NCBI GenBank assembly: GCA_023386795.1
Contig: JAEWJB010000034.1
Coordinates: 1 to 60,679, forward strand
Direction: 5' to 3'
Length of the DNA: 60,679 nt
Source: Pseudomonadota bacterium
GTDB taxonomy: Bacteria; Pseudomonadota; Gammaproteobacteria; Xanthomonadales; Xanthomonadaceae
Under the pieces are notes generated by a model that worked only from the letters and a program-made list of their open reading frames with translations, made no database searches and was not told the origin of the DNA. Positions 9,497 to 17,629 of the stretch are shown in pieces. A program made the translations under genes and the position numbers. Numbering within the stretch: the stretch's first letter is position 1; each line of letters begins with the position of its first letter.

Positions 9497-10156
9497 TCAG
9501 CCGCAGCCTTCGACGTAGTCGACCTGCGGCGGCAGGCCGACGTGCCACCGCGTGACCTGCCCGCTGGCATCGGTTTCGAACACCAGCACGCCTGGCTGTC
9601 CCTCCTGCGTGACACGCAAGGTGTGGGCGCCTTCTTCGTACTTGTGCGGCTGGGTCTGGACGTGGCCGGCATACAGCGTGGTGATATCGGCCTCGGGCAT
9701 GCCTGCACGCCCGCCGCCCGGCGCGAGTTCCTTGGGATTGCTGCTGTCGTAGCGCACCAGCTTGGCGCCTTCCATCATGAAGCCGAAGCTGCGGTCCTCG
9801 ACGGCCCATTTCGGGCGCAGGTAATAGCAGCCATCCGCGCCGTTGGCCGCATCGGGCGCACCTTCCAGCTGGCCACCCCAGGCCTGTCGGACCTGGTCCG
9901 CATCCATGCCGAAGCGGACATCGCCGTAGCCGTCCCAACGCGCGAGCACCTGGCCGCCCTGCTGCAGGCGGGGCGGCAGCGTGCCAGGGGGCGCGGTGGC
10001 GGGCGGCACGTCGCCGCTGGGCTGGTCGGCACCGGCCTGGGTGGCTTCGGCCTGCGTGGCAGCCTCGTCCTGCGCAGGCGCCACCTTCTCCGGCGCGCGT
10101 TGGCAGGCCGCGAGCAGCGGCAGGCAGAGCAGCAGTGTGGACACAGGACGCTTCAT
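9497..10156 (-). CDS. Putative lipoprotein, unknown function
   Basis: A 219-residue protein with a lipoprotein signal peptide: MKRPVSTLLLCLPLLAAC, with the lipid-acceptor cysteine at residue 18. An Ala/Pro/Glu/Thr-rich linker follows to about residue 85. The folded domain begins with a GYGDVRFGMDADQVRQAWGG motif, a pattern seen in small periplasmic proteins of Proteobacteria, and contains GADGCYYL and a C-terminal EGCG, suggesting a disulfide. The ATG at 10156 was preferred over the longer frame because it starts a clean signal peptide. I do not recognise a specific function. Confidence 0.75.
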   Translation of the reverse strand: MKRPVSTLLLCLPLLAACQRAPEKVAPAQDEAATQAEATQAGADQPSGDVPPATAPPGTLPPRLQQGGQVLARWDGYGDVRFGMDADQVRQAWGGQLEGAPDAANGADGCYYLRPKWAVEDRSFGFMMEGAKLVRYDSSNPKELAPGGGRAGMPEADITTLYAGHVQTQPHKYEEGAHTLRVTQEGQPGVLVFETDASGQVTRWHVGLPPQVDYVEGCG

Positions 10157-10212
10157 CGGCTTCCCCGGCACGATTGACGCGCACAGGCTAACCTCCGGTG
10201 GCGTGAACACCA

Positions 10213-10235
10213 TGTAGGAGCGGGCTTCAGCCGCA
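10213..10235. repeat. Single arm of the REP-like repeat
   Basis: One arm, TGTAGGAGCGGGCTTCAG followed by CCGCA, with one extra G relative to the other copies. It lies upstream of the lipoprotein gene. No second arm is visible nearby, so this is a half element. Confidence 0.6.
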
Positions 10236-10281
10236 GGGGCTCAGCGCCACGAGACGCCGAGCCCCGGGATGTCACGTCGAC

Positions 10282-11574
10282 TCAGGGCGCGACGAAGTGC
10301 TTCTTCAACCCCGCCCAGCACTGCTGGTAATCGCGCTGCCGGTGCGCCGCGTCCATCGCCTGCGCGGTCGGCCGCAGCACGCCGCGCGTCTCGAACATGA
10401 AGGCCATGGTGCCGGCGATCACATCCGGCTTGGACAGGTCCGCCGCCGACGCTTTCTCGAACGTCGCCGCATCCGGCCCATGCCCGCTCATGCAGTTGTG
10501 CAGCGACGCACCGCCCGGCGCAAAGCCTTCGGCCTTGGCGTCGTACACGCCGTGCACCAGCCCCATGAATTCGCTGGCGACATTCCGATGGAACCACGGC
10601 GGGCGGAACGTGTGTTGCGCCACCAGCCAACGCGGCGGGAAGATCGCGAAATCCACGTTCGCCGTGCCCGGCACTTCGCTGGGCGCGGTCAGCACGGTGA
10701 AGATGCTCGGGTCTGGATGATCGAAGCTGATCGAGCCGATCACGTTGAAACGGCGCAGGTCGTAGCGATACGGCGCGTAGTTGCCATGCCAGGCGACGAC
10801 GTCCAGCGGCGAGTGGCCGATGTCCGCGCGCCACAATGCACCTTCAAACTTGGCGATCAGTTCGAACGCGCCCTCCACGTCCTCGTAGGCCGCCTGGGGC
10901 GTTTCGAAATCGCGCGGGTTCGCCAGCCCATTGGCGCCGATCGGGCCGAGGTCGGGCAGGCGCAACAGCGCGCCGAAGTTCTCGCAGACGTAGCCACGCG
11001 CCTCGCCATCCGGCAATTCGACCCGGAAGCGCACGCCGCGCGGAATCACCGCGACCTGTTGCGGCTCGATCTCCAGCACGCCCAGCTCGGTGAGCAGGCG
11101 CAGGCGGCCCAGCTGCGGCACGACCAGCAGCTCGCCATCGGCGTCGTAGAAATAGCGGCCGCGCATGTCGGCATTGGCCGCGTACACATGGATGCCGACA
11201 CCGGCATGCGCCGAGGGGCTGCCATTGCCGCACATCGTGTACAGGCCATCGACGAAATCGGTCGGCGCTTCGGGCAGCGGCAGTGGGCTCCAGCGCAGCT
11301 GGTCCGGCGACACCGCGCCCCGTGCGAAATCGTTGTGCAGGCGCGGCTGCGCATACTCGCTGAAATGCCCATGCATCACTGCCGGGCGCAGCCGATACAG
11401 CCAGCTGCGGCGGTTCTGCCCGCGCGGCGCGGTGAACGCCGTGCCGGAGAGCTGCTCCGCGTACAACCCGTGCGCCACGCGCTGCGGCGAGTTCTGCCCG
11501 GCCGGCAATGCGCCGGGCACCGCCTCGGTGGCGAATTCGTTGCCGAAGCCGCTCTGGTAGCCCAAGCTCTTCAT
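10282..11574 (-). CDS. hmgA: Homogentisate 1,2-dioxygenase
   Basis: A 430-residue Fe(II) ring-cleaving dioxygenase converting homogentisate to maleylacetoacetate in tyrosine and phenylalanine catabolism. The start MKSLGYQSGFGNEF is the characteristic family N-terminus and fixes the ATG at 11574. The metal-binding region is intact: RPPWFHRNVASEFMGL supplies His and Glu, and LHNCMSGHGPDA supplies the second His pair. It lies downstream of hpd, separated by a small secreted-protein gene, so two consecutive steps of the pathway are co-oriented. No fumarylacetoacetase or isomerase gene is seen nearby. Confidence 0.97.
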   Translation of the reverse strand: MKSLGYQSGFGNEFATEAVPGALPAGQNSPQRVAHGLYAEQLSGTAFTAPRGQNRRSWLYRLRPAVMHGHFSEYAQPRLHNDFARGAVSPDQLRWSPLPLPEAPTDFVDGLYTMCGNGSPSAHAGVGIHVYAANADMRGRYFYDADGELLVVPQLGRLRLLTELGVLEIEPQQVAVIPRGVRFRVELPDGEARGYVCENFGALLRLPDLGPIGANGLANPRDFETPQAAYEDVEGAFELIAKFEGALWRADIGHSPLDVVAWHGNYAPYRYDLRRFNVIGSISFDHPDPSIFTVLTAPSEVPGTANVDFAIFPPRWLVAQHTFRPPWFHRNVASEFMGLVHGVYDAKAEGFAPGGASLHNCMSGHGPDAATFEKASAADLSKPDVIAGTMAFMFETRGVLRPTAQAMDAAHRQRDYQQCWAGLKKHFVAP

Positions 11575-11582
11575 CGCTTGCC

Positions 11583-12059
11583 TCACAACCTTAGCCAAGA
11601 CAGTGCATTCTGATGCCTGTCCCAGTAGAACCAAAAGGGATCGGTCTCGCCCACGGGAACCACGATGATGTGAGCACGGCCATTGCTGACGAACACGTCG
11701 GGAGAAATCTCGAACATCAAAGCCAAGTCGCGGCGATCGGCATCACGCAGAACGGTTGCGCGGGGCGGCGCTGGCTCATCGCAGCCATTAGGCTCCAGGA
11801 CGGAGCATGTAAGCGCGGATGGTTCAAACACAAGACGGCTGTAGCGACCATTGGCCAGCCGCACCCCGATTACGCTCCGTCCATCCTGACCGATCCCCAT
11901 CGCGAAGCGATCGCTGCGACCATCGCCATCGAGATCGGCTTCCAGTGCAGCCTCCTCGGTCCAGCGCACATCGGGATAACGCGAAGACAAGCCCTCGGCC
12001 GGCGCGGCGGAGGCCGTGCCGGCAACGCACGCGAGCAAGGTCGGCAGCGCGTGCTTCAT
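11583..12059 (-). CDS. Secreted protein of unknown function between hmgA and hpd
   Basis: A 158-residue protein with a Sec signal peptide (MKHALPTLLACVAGTASA, cleavage after residue 18). The mature part has a DLDGDGRSDRFAMG stretch, like the FG-GAP/calcium-loop style found in many secreted proteins. It includes two cysteines (TCSVLEPNGC) that could form a disulfide, and ends WFYWDRHQNALSWLRL. It fits between hmgA (8 bp gap) and hpd (8 bp gap), so it is probably co-transcribed. There is no obvious role in tyrosine catabolism. Its base composition is a little less GC-rich than its neighbours. Confidence 0.7.
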   Translation of the reverse strand: MKHALPTLLACVAGTASAAPAEGLSSRYPDVRWTEEAALEADLDGDGRSDRFAMGIGQDGRSVIGVRLANGRYSRLVFEPSALTCSVLEPNGCDEPAPPRATVLRDADRRDLALMFEISPDVFVSNGRAHIIVVPVGETDPFWFYWDRHQNALSWLRL

Positions 12060-12067
12060 TGGTCCTA

Positions 12068-13180
12068 CTACAGCACGCCGCGCTTCATCTGGTCGCGCTC
12101 GATGGACTCGAACAGCGCCTGGAAGTTGCCTTCGCCGAAGCCCTCGTTGCCCTTGCGCTGGATGATCTCGAAGAAGATCGGTCCGATGCAGTTCTCGGTG
12201 AAGATTTGCAGCAGCTTGCGCTGCTTGGTTTCCGGGTCGGCGTCGATGAGGATCTTGTTGCGGCGCAGGCGCGGCACGTCCTCGCCGTTGTCGGGGATGC
12301 GCAGGTCCACCACGTCGAAATAGGTATCCGGCGTGTCGAGGAACTGGACGCCCTGGGCGCGCATGGCCTCGACGGTGTCGTAGATGTTGTCGGTAAAGCA
12401 GGCGATGTGCTGAATGCCCTCGCCCTTGTAGGCGTCGAGGTACTCGTTGATCTGGCTCTTCGGGTCGGAGGACTCGTTGAGCGGAATGCGCACGATGCCG
12501 TCCGGCGCGGTCATCGCCTTGGACACCAGGCCGGTCTTGGCGCCCTTGATGTCGAAGTAGCGGATCTCGCGGAAGTTGAACAGCCGCTCGTAGTAGTCCG
12601 ACCACTGCTGCATGTTGCCGAAGTACAGGTTGTGCGTGAGGTGGTCGATGAAGGTCAGGCCGAAACCCTTCGGGTTCTGGTCCACGCCGGGGATCGGCTC
12701 GAAGTCGGCAGCGTAGATGCTGCCGGCGTCGCCGTAGCGGTCCACCAGGTAGAGCATGCAGTCACCGATGCCCTTGACGACCGGCGCGTCAACCGCGCGG
12801 CTGGCCGGCTTGTGGTCGATGGCCGCGCCCCCGTTGGCGAGCACGCCCTCGTACACTTCGCCTGCCGGCTTGCGGAAGCGAATGGCAAAACCGCAGGCGC
12901 AGGGGCCATGCTGGGCAGCAAAGTCGGCGGCAAACGAATCCGGGTCCTCGTTGACCAGGAAATTCACCCCGCCCTGGCGGTACAGCGTGATCGGCCGCGT
13001 CTTGTGCTTCATCACCGCGATGAAGCCCATCTTGCGGAAGTAGTCGTGGAGGTCGACGGAGCTGCCGGCCGGGGCGGCGAACTCGACGAACTCGAAGCCA
13101 TCGATGCCCATCGGGTTCTCGAACGTGGTGACCTGCATGCCCAGGTTGGGTGCGGACGAGGAGTGGACTTGGGCGTTCAT
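12068..13180 (-). CDS. hpd: 4-hydroxyphenylpyruvate dioxygenase
   Basis: A 370-residue alpha-keto-acid-dependent Fe(II) enzyme forming homogentisate from 4-hydroxyphenylpyruvate. It has two VOC-fold halves. The iron site can be read in the C-terminal half: the His of FIDHLTHN, the His of GIQHIACFTDNIYDTV and the Glu of GPIFFEIIQRKGNEGFG. Family C-terminal landmarks are complete. It is divergent from a MarR-type regulator, and the intergenic region holds a strong promoter with an embedded palindrome (13271-13299). hmgA, the next enzyme, is downstream. Confidence 0.97.
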   Translation of the reverse strand: MNAQVHSSSAPNLGMQVTTFENPMGIDGFEFVEFAAPAGSSVDLHDYFRKMGFIAVMKHKTRPITLYRQGGVNFLVNEDPDSFAADFAAQHGPCACGFAIRFRKPAGEVYEGVLANGGAAIDHKPASRAVDAPVVKGIGDCMLYLVDRYGDAGSIYAADFEPIPGVDQNPKGFGLTFIDHLTHNLYFGNMQQWSDYYERLFNFREIRYFDIKGAKTGLVSKAMTAPDGIVRIPLNESSDPKSQINEYLDAYKGEGIQHIACFTDNIYDTVEAMRAQGVQFLDTPDTYFDVVDLRIPDNGEDVPRLRRNKILIDADPETKQRKLLQIFTENCIGPIFFEIIQRKGNEGFGEGNFQALFESIERDQMKRGVL

Positions 13181-13270
13181 GGCGTACCTCCGGCTTGGAC
13201 GACCCCGCCGCAGGGAACAGGTGCGGGCGGACTGAAGACCCGCGAGAATGGGCGGGTCGAGCTAGCTTCC

Positions 13271-13299
13271 CTTATAGTTTCACCTGAAACAACCATCAA
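13271..13299 (-). promoter_or_regulatory. Predicted sigma70-type promoter of hpd with operator in the spacer
   Basis: Read on the minus strand, TTGATG at 13299-13294 is followed after exactly 17 bases by TATAAG at 13276-13271. These match 4/6 and 5/6 positions of the -35 and -10 consensus. The palindrome at 13277-13290 fills most of the spacer and abuts the -10 element. A repressor bound there would block RNA polymerase. The hpd start lies 90 bp downstream. Confidence 0.65.
13277..13290. promoter_or_regulatory. 14-bp palindromic operator candidate (MarR site)
   Basis: GTTTCACCTGAAAC is a perfect 6-2-6 inverted repeat, 22 bp before the MarR-family start and inside the predicted hpd promoter. 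Symmetry and position fit a MarR dimer site controlling both divergent genes. A near copy occurs at 17593-17606. Confidence 0.65.
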
Positions 13300-13312
13300 G
13301 GTGCACTGCAAC

Positions 13313-13834
13313 ATGAGCCCACCGGAAACACCCCTGGATCGGCCCGCTGGCAGCAGCCAGCGCACCAATCGCGCGCTGTTGGACCTGGAGCAATTCCTGC
13401 CCTACCGCCTGAGCGTGTTGTCCAACCGCGTGAGCGGGAATATCGCCAGGGTCTACGGCGACCGTTATGGCCTGGTGATCCCCGAATGGCGGGTCATGAC
13501 GGTGCTGGCGCTTTATCCGGGTTCCTCGGCCAGCGAGGTCTCCGACCGCACCGCGATGGACAAAGTCGCGGTGAGCCGCGCGGTGGCGCGGTTGCTGGAA
13601 CGCGGCTTCATCAAGCGCGAGATGCATGGCGACGACCGCCGCCGCTCGGTGCTGGCGCTGTCGGAAACGGGGTTCGAGGCCTACGAGATCATCGCGCCGA
13701 TGGTGATCGACTGTGAACGCCGCCTGCTGGCACCGCTGACCGAGGAAGAGCGCGCCACGCTCGACCGGCTGATCGACAAGCTTGCCGATGTCGGGCTGGA
13801 GAGCATGCAGGGCGGTGCGGCGCCCCTGCGCTGA
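13313..13834 (+). CDS. MarR-family transcriptional regulator of tyrosine catabolism (inferred)
   Basis: A 173-residue winged-helix regulator. Residues about 55-125 hold the HTH: GLVIPEWRVMTVLALYPG, then the recognition helix region MDKVAVSRAVARLLERG and the wing DDRRRSVLALSETG. N- and C-terminal helices would form the dimer interface. The ATG at 13313 follows the palindrome at 13277-13290, suggesting autoregulation. Divergent placement from hpd suggests it represses homogentisate-pathway genes until an aromatic ligand binds; the ligand is inferred, not seen. The longer open frame upstream is the antisense shadow of hpd. Confidence 0.9.
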   Translation: MSPPETPLDRPAGSSQRTNRALLDLEQFLPYRLSVLSNRVSGNIARVYGDRYGLVIPEWRVMTVLALYPGSSASEVSDRTAMDKVAVSRAVARLLERGFIKREMHGDDRRRSVLALSETGFEAYEIIAPMVIDCERRLLAPLTEEERATLDRLIDKLADVGLESMQGGAAPLR

Positions 13835-13918
13835 GGGTTGCTTGCGGCGGTCGCGTACCGTTCCTGCGCCGGGGGATGGCGCTGTGCTTGCCGTGCTGCA
13901 CGGGCTCGATGGAGCCCT

Positions 13919-13980
13919 GTAGGAGCGGCTTCAGCCGCGAGGGCGAGATATCGGCGGTCGCGGCTGAAGCCGCTCCTACA
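13919..13980. repeat. REP-like inverted repeat (complete copy)
   Basis: Perfect 23-bp arms, 13919-13941 (TGTAGGAGCGGCTTCAGC...) and 13958-13980, with a 16-bp spacer. It lies between the MarR gene and a terminator. This is the reference copy for the family in this window. Confidence 0.85.
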
Positions 13981-14010
13981 TGGGCGAGGCAGCGACCCGC
14001 GGAGCGATCG

Positions 14011-14048
14011 CGAAAAAGCAGAAGGCCCGCATCACGCGGGCCTTCTTT
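14011..14048. terminator. Bidirectional rho-independent terminator
   Basis: The stem AGAAGGCCCGC / GCGGGCCTTCT encloses the loop ATCAC. A CGAAAAAGC run on the left and TTTCG on the right give U-rich tails in both directions. It serves the convergent MarR gene and the thioredoxin-like lipoprotein gene. Confidence 0.85.
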
Positions 14049-14064
14049 CGTCGCATGCCGAGCC

Positions 14065-14652
14065 TCAGGCCTTCGGCGGTGCCCACGCCTTGAGGAAGTC
14101 GAAGAACTTCTTCCGGTCGTAGCTCTTGCCCTTCTCCAGCTCGCCGGTGAACTGCGAGTGCAGCAGCTTGCCGTCGTTGTCGAGCACGAAGATATGCGGG
14201 TAGCCCTTGATCTCCGGGTACTGGGACAGGAACGCCTGGTTCTCGTTTTCCGGGCTGTAGTTGACCTTCACCCAGACGAAGTTGGCATCGCGGAAGCTGC
14301 GCAGCTCGCCGTCGCCGCCGATGAAGTCATCGAGGATGTGGCACCACGAGCACCACTCCCCGCCCACGTCGAGCAGGATGCGCTTGCCGCCGCGCTTGGC
14401 TTCGACCTTGGCGGTTTCCAGGTCGGCGACCGGGTCGCGCGCCGGGTCGAAGCTCGCGCTCAGCGCCGCCGCCGCGGCGATATCGGCGGCGGTGGGCGTG
14501 TTGCCCGACGCCACCGGCTGGGTCGGGTCTGCCACCGGCGGCTTCTGCATCGACGTATCCAGCGGCTTGGGCGCCGGCTGGGTGTCCTCGGCGTGCTGGC
14601 CGCAGCCAGCCAGGGTGAGGGCGAACAGGGCAGTGGTGAGCAGTTTCTTCAT
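14065..14652 (-). CDS. Thioredoxin-fold lipoprotein
   Basis: A 195-residue protein with a lipoprotein signal peptide ending in LTLAGC (Cys near residue 17). A Pro/Ala-rich linker of about 55 residues follows, then a thioredoxin-like domain. The redox motif is WCSWCH within LLDVGGEWCSWCHILDDF, resembling the thioredoxin_7/DUF255-type families, and KGYPHIFVLDNDGKLLHSQ supplies the cis-proline region. It probably acts in periplasmic thiol chemistry. The ATG at 14652 has AAGGA upstream; a TTG one codon earlier is less likely. It lies 10 bp downstream of the POT transporter, likely one transcript. Confidence 0.88.
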   Translation of the reverse strand: MKKLLTTALFALTLAGCGQHAEDTQPAPKPLDTSMQKPPVADPTQPVASGNTPTAADIAAAAALSASFDPARDPVADLETAKVEAKRGGKRILLDVGGEWCSWCHILDDFIGGDGELRSFRDANFVWVKVNYSPENENQAFLSQYPEIKGYPHIFVLDNDGKLLHSQFTGELEKGKSYDRKKFFDFLKAWAPPKA

Positions 14653-14662
14653 CAAGGATTCC

Positions 14663-16186
14663 TTACTTCACGCCGTGCATGAGTTTGTTGATCAGCGGTG
14701 CGATGAGGAACAGCAGCGCGCCGGCGCCGAGCAACAGCCAGAAGCCAAAGGTATAGCCGTCGAGCGAGGATTGCACGGTCATGCCACCTTCACCGCTGAC
14801 GTGGCCGGCGAAAATACCCGACAGGTTGTTGCCGATGCCGGTCGACAGGAACCAGCCGCCCATTCCGAAACCGACCAGGCGCACCGGCGCCAGCTTGGTC
14901 ACCATCGACAGGCCGATCGGCGACAGGCACAGCTCACCCACCGACTGGATGACGTAGACCATGAACAACGTCCAGAACGGGATCTTGCCGGCGTCGCTGA
15001 CCAGCGAGGACAGCGCGAACATCAGCAGCAGGAAGGCCAGGCCGTTGAAGATCAGGCCCAGGCCAAACTTGCGCGGAATCGACGGGTTGGCGCGGCCCAT
15101 CTTGATCCACAGCCACGCCAGGATGGGCGCGATGGTGATGATCGCCAGCGAGTTCACCGACTGGAACCAGGCCACCGGGAACGTCCAGTCGCCGAACTGG
15201 CGGTTGACGATCTTCTCGGCCAGGAAGTTGAACGAGCTGCCGGCCTGCTCGAAGAACATCCAGAACAACACGTTGAACACGAAGATCACCAGCATCGCCA
15301 GCGCGCGGTCGCGCTGCACGCTGCCTTCGCGGATGCCTTCGGCCAGGATCAGGCCGCACAGCAGCAGGAACATCGGGGTGAGCACCCACCAGTTCAGCGT
15401 TTCGGCATCGATGGTCAGCAGGAAGTAGACCGCCGGAATCGCGATCAGCGCGCCGATCAGCGTGTACAGCACGCGCAGCTTGCTCTCCCCGCCCACCGGG
15501 GGCCGGCCGATGCCCGCCAGCTGGCGGCGGCCGAACCAGAACCACACCAGGCTCAGCAGCATGCCGACACCCGAAGCGATGAACACGACCTTGTAGTCCG
15601 GCATCGCCTCGGAGCCGAAGAACTTGCTGGCCAGCGCGCCGGTCAGCACGGGCGAAATCATCGCGCCGAGGTTGATGCCCATGTAGAAGATGGTGAAGCC
15701 CGAATCGCGGCGCTCGTCGCCCACGTTGTAGAGCTTGCCCACCATCGTGGAGATGATCGGCTTGAACAGGCCGTTGCCGGCGATGATCGTCGCCAGGCCG
15801 AGCTTGAAGAGCTCCTGGCTGGACGTGGCGATCATGAATAGGCCCGCGGACATGATCGTTGCGCCCAGCAGGATCGAGCGCTGGTAACCGATCACGCGGT
15901 CGGCGACGTAGCCGCCGAAGATCGCCGCGGCGTAAACCAACGCCAGGTAGGCGCCGTAGAGCTGGTTGGCCGGCTGTTCGCCCGTACCGCTGCCGCCGTA
16001 GAACTGCTGCACGATGTACAGCACCAGCGCCCAGCGGATGCCGTAGAACGCGAAGCGCTCCCAGAACTCGGTCATGAAGAGCATCCACAACGGCTTGGGA
16101 TGCCCCATCAGGGTAGTGAACTCTGGCACGGGCGCGGACGGCGGCGGATTGGAAGCGGAATTCGGCGCGACGGCGTCAACGCTCAT
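14663..16186 (-). CDS. POT/PTR-family proton-coupled peptide transporter
   Basis: A 507-residue major facilitator protein of the proton-dependent oligopeptide transporter family, with about 14 predicted TM helices. The signature appears in TM1 as FMTEFWERFAFYGIRWAL, containing the E-x-x-E-R-F/Y motif used for proton coupling, and later as GNGLFKPIISTMVGKLY. It imports di- and tripeptides. Gene order with amino-acid catabolism enzymes (hpd, hmgA, kynA) suggests a peptide-to-amino-acid utilisation cluster, which is inference. Confidence 0.95.
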   Translation of the reverse strand: MSVDAVAPNSASNPPPSAPVPEFTTLMGHPKPLWMLFMTEFWERFAFYGIRWALVLYIVQQFYGGSGTGEQPANQLYGAYLALVYAAAIFGGYVADRVIGYQRSILLGATIMSAGLFMIATSSQELFKLGLATIIAGNGLFKPIISTMVGKLYNVGDERRDSGFTIFYMGINLGAMISPVLTGALASKFFGSEAMPDYKVVFIASGVGMLLSLVWFWFGRRQLAGIGRPPVGGESKLRVLYTLIGALIAIPAVYFLLTIDAETLNWWVLTPMFLLLCGLILAEGIREGSVQRDRALAMLVIFVFNVLFWMFFEQAGSSFNFLAEKIVNRQFGDWTFPVAWFQSVNSLAIITIAPILAWLWIKMGRANPSIPRKFGLGLIFNGLAFLLLMFALSSLVSDAGKIPFWTLFMVYVIQSVGELCLSPIGLSMVTKLAPVRLVGFGMGGWFLSTGIGNNLSGIFAGHVSGEGGMTVQSSLDGYTFGFWLLLGAGALLFLIAPLINKLMHGVK

Positions 16187-16411
16187 AGAGTTTCCCTTGC
16201 GTATTCATGAAAGGCGGGGTGCCCCCGGCGGTGCCGGGGCGACGGGCGAGGATCGCCCGCGACGCGCGTTCACGTCAACGTCACGCGGCCCGCGACGCGG
16301 GAGAAGAGCCGATGCGCCCGCGCCTCGCCGTTGATCTTCGTGCAGGCCGCCATGGCCTGCCGGGCGCCCCGGGGCGGCGCAGCAGAGCCCATCGCTCTTC
16401 GCCAAGCACCC

Positions 16412-17275
16412 TCAGCTGTCGCTGAGCCCGATGGACGTCCGCACATCGAACAGCTCGGGGAAGAATGTCAGGGCGAGGGCCTGCTGCAGGAACCCCACCC
16501 CGCTCGACCCGCCAGTCCCGCGCTTGAACCCGATCACCCGCATTACCGTGCGCATGTGGCGGAAGCGCCACAGCTGGAACTGGGTCTCCAGGTCCACCAG
16601 GTCCTCGCACAGCGAGTATTCGCGCCAGTACACGTCGGTATTCTCGTAGATGCGCTCGAACACCGGCCGCAGCGCCGGGTCGGCCACGTGGGGGGTCGTC
16701 CAGTCGCGGTCCAGGTACTGCGCGGGGATGTCGTGGCCAAAGCGGCTCAGGTAGCGCAGGAACTCCTCGTACAGGCTCGGCGCCTCCAGGGTCTCGCGCA
16801 GGCGCGCCTGCCCTTCCGGGTCGTAGCCGAACACCTGCAGCATCTGTGCGTTCTTGTTTCCCAGCAGGAACTCGATGTAGCGGTACTGCAGCGACTGGAA
16901 CCCCGACGCCGGGCCCAGCACGTCGCGGAAACCCATGTACTCCGAAGGTGTCAGCGTCTCCAGCACCGACCATTGCTCGGTCAGTTGCCTCAGCACCTGC
17001 TTGCTGCGCGCCAGCACCTTGCGGCATTGCCAGACCTCGTCGCGCTGCAGGTGGACGATGGCCGCGCGCAGCTCGTGCGCCAGCAGCTTCAGCCACAGCT
17101 CCGAGGTCTGGTGCTGGATGATGAAGAGCATCTCGTCATGGTGCGGCGGATCGGACAGCGGCTGCTGGGCGGTCAACAGCTGGTCGAGGCGCAGGTAGCC
17201 GCCGTAAGTCAGCCGACCCTGCAGGTCGGTGTGGATGCCGGCTTCCAGATCACGCTGGTTCTTGTCGACGGACAT
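16412..17275 (-). CDS. kynA: Tryptophan 2,3-dioxygenase
   Basis: A 287-residue haem dioxygenase, first step of the kynurenine pathway. Family landmarks are LTYGGYLRLDQLL, HHDEMLFIIQHQTSELWLK near residue 50, RYIEFLLGNKN, and the C-terminal HMRTVMRVIGFKRGTGGSSG, which contains the proximal-His and substrate-binding region. The ATG at 17275 gives the canonical start MSVDKNQRDLE. The extra open frame upstream is Cys- and Arg-rich and rejected. It is divergent from the 2-oxoacid dehydrogenase operon. No kynB/kynU genes are adjacent. Confidence 0.96.
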   Translation of the reverse strand: MSVDKNQRDLEAGIHTDLQGRLTYGGYLRLDQLLTAQQPLSDPPHHDEMLFIIQHQTSELWLKLLAHELRAAIVHLQRDEVWQCRKVLARSKQVLRQLTEQWSVLETLTPSEYMGFRDVLGPASGFQSLQYRYIEFLLGNKNAQMLQVFGYDPEGQARLRETLEAPSLYEEFLRYLSRFGHDIPAQYLDRDWTTPHVADPALRPVFERIYENTDVYWREYSLCEDLVDLETQFQLWRFRHMRTVMRVIGFKRGTGGSSGVGFLQQALALTFFPELFDVRTSIGLSDS

Positions 17276-17629
17276 GGGGGTACACCGTGAAGGGGCGGCA
17301 AGGGTAACCCAGGCGACAGAGCACCGGACCGCGCGCTGGCCGTGGCGGGCACAGGCGCCATGGACGCCACCTGCCAGACCAGCGTTCGCGGTGCTGAAGC
17401 GGAACCCAACGAAAAACAGACCCCGGTGCGGCGTATTCACCCGGCTGCCCAGCCTTGCACCGCAGCAACACTGCAACCCATGCAGCGCAGGCACAACGTA
17501 AAAATGAACAGGCAGAATTGCTGCGTACGCAGCATGTTTCTTGCTGCGGCGCAGGAAGGACTCGGGTCACGCAGTCCTTACCATTGCGCTTCGTATCATT
17601 TGAAACTTCCTGTCGAAGGTGCAGTTCGC
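17276..17629. other. Divergent intergenic region between kynA and the E1-alpha gene
   Basis: 354 bp without a gene. The half nearer kynA is GC-rich; the part from about 17490 to 17610 is distinctly less GC-rich and should hold the promoter of the dehydrogenase operon. The only clear element I find is the palindrome-like site at 17593-17606. Confidence 0.6.
17593..17606. promoter_or_regulatory. Second operator-like palindrome, similar to the hpd/MarR site
   Basis: GTATCATTTGAAAC differs from the hpd/MarR palindrome at 3 of 14 positions, two of them in the central spacer. The half-sites GTATCA/TGAAAC differ from perfect symmetry by one base. It lies 23 bp before the E1-alpha ATG, the same distance as the first site is from the MarR ATG. 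It is probably bound by the same or a related MarR protein. Confidence 0.5.

Noticed and set aside
11819..13312. Very long plus-strand open frame (over 490 codons) opposite hpd and its downstream gene
   Set aside because: It is the antisense shadow of hpd in GC-rich DNA, with codon composition typical of such shadows (His/Val/Glu-rich). Only the part from 13313, encoding the MarR protein, is real.
13919..13980. Short repeated inverted repeats considered as a CRISPR array
   Set aside because: The copies are dispersed singly over tens of kilobases with no regular spacing or spacers, and no cas genes are present. They are REP-like elements.
17342..17629. N-terminal extension of the E1-alpha frame by 96 codons
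   Set aside because: The extension would run through the intergenic region and the palindrome at 17593 and has no conserved sequence; the ATG at 17630 gives the usual E1-alpha start.
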